The position numbers and the translations under genes were made by a program. From positions 1 to 7,602 of the forward strand of contig CAYOKA010000108.1 in assembly GCA_964404395.1 (NCBI GenBank): a DNA stretch of 7,602 nt, in the 5' to 3' direction. This document shows, in pieces, positions 7,508-7,602 of the stretch. The stretch's first letter is position 1; the number at the start of each line of letters is the position of its first letter. This DNA is from JAAYBT01 sp964404395 (GTDB lineage: Bacteria > Bacillota > Clostridia > Acetivibrionales > DTU013). The notes beneath the pieces are model-generated. The model had not been told where the DNA came from. It saw nothing but the letters and a program-made list of their open reading frames with translations, and did not search any database.

Positions 7508-7602
7508 TCACTTGTAAATGTACCCCGATACTCCCTTTTCATAGAGGCTATAGCCATCGTCAGGTACAAGCTGCAAATTCGGGTTTCCATATTCATTGCG
7601 AT
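7508..7602 (-). CDS. C-terminal end of an upstream gene (5' part outside the window)
   Basis: One minus-strand frame enters from the right edge and reads 31 codons to a TGA at 7508-7510, ending RNEYGNPNLQLVPDDGYSLY then EKGVSGYIYK. The composition is protein-like, with Gly, Asp, Tyr and Asn turns. The competing frame over the same bases gives a Met/Arg/Ile-rich string without domain character. The stop lies 64 bases before the start of the small 106-residue gene, a normal intergenic distance. Too little is present to name a family. The call rests only on frame openness, composition and placement, so it is tentative. Confidence 0.5.
   Translation of the reverse strand, partial: RNEYGNPNLQLVPDDGYSLYEKGVSGYIYK

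Overview
The window looks like a stretch of chromosome from an anaerobic, Gram-positive-type bacterium of the Firmicutes, most likely a clostridial lineage. The reasons are three consecutive secreted proteins carrying S-layer homology (SLH) modules, strong GGAGG-type ribosome binding sites before each gene, moderate GC content (mid-40s percent by eye), and domain combinations (SLH plus transglutaminase, beta-helix plus SLH) that are common in Clostridia. Nothing in the sequence fixes the genus.

All credible genes lie on the minus strand and are read from right to left. In order of transcription they are: the last 31 codons of an unidentified gene (7508-7602); a small 106-residue protein without a signal peptide (7123-7443); a secreted SLH-transglutaminase-like protein (5584-7080); a secreted beta-helix protein with a C-terminal SLH-like module (3873-5525); and a very large secreted beta-helix / Ig-like / InlB-like / SLH protein (1-3832) that runs off the left edge inside its first visible SLH repeat. 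The gaps between the last four genes are 42, 58 and 40 bases. Each holds a ribosome binding site and no convincing terminator, so they probably form one operon. Its promoter is not clearly visible.

Functionally this reads as a cell-surface locus. SLH modules normally hold proteins non-covalently to secondary cell-wall polysaccharide. Two products are long repetitive beta-solenoids, a fold typical of adhesins, polysaccharide-binding proteins and polysaccharide lyases. The third has a complete Cys-His-Asp transglutaminase-type triad and could crosslink or cleave proteins at the surface. That the three act together is an inference from their order and shared destination, not something the sequence proves.

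No RNA genes, mobile elements, CRISPR arrays or long exact DNA repeats were seen, and the plus strand holds only frames lying opposite the minus-strand genes. The most notable observations are a ladder of cysteines in the large beta-helix protein, its apparently duplicated helix, the surface transglutaminase, the weak SLH binding motifs, and a start-site correction for the small protein.
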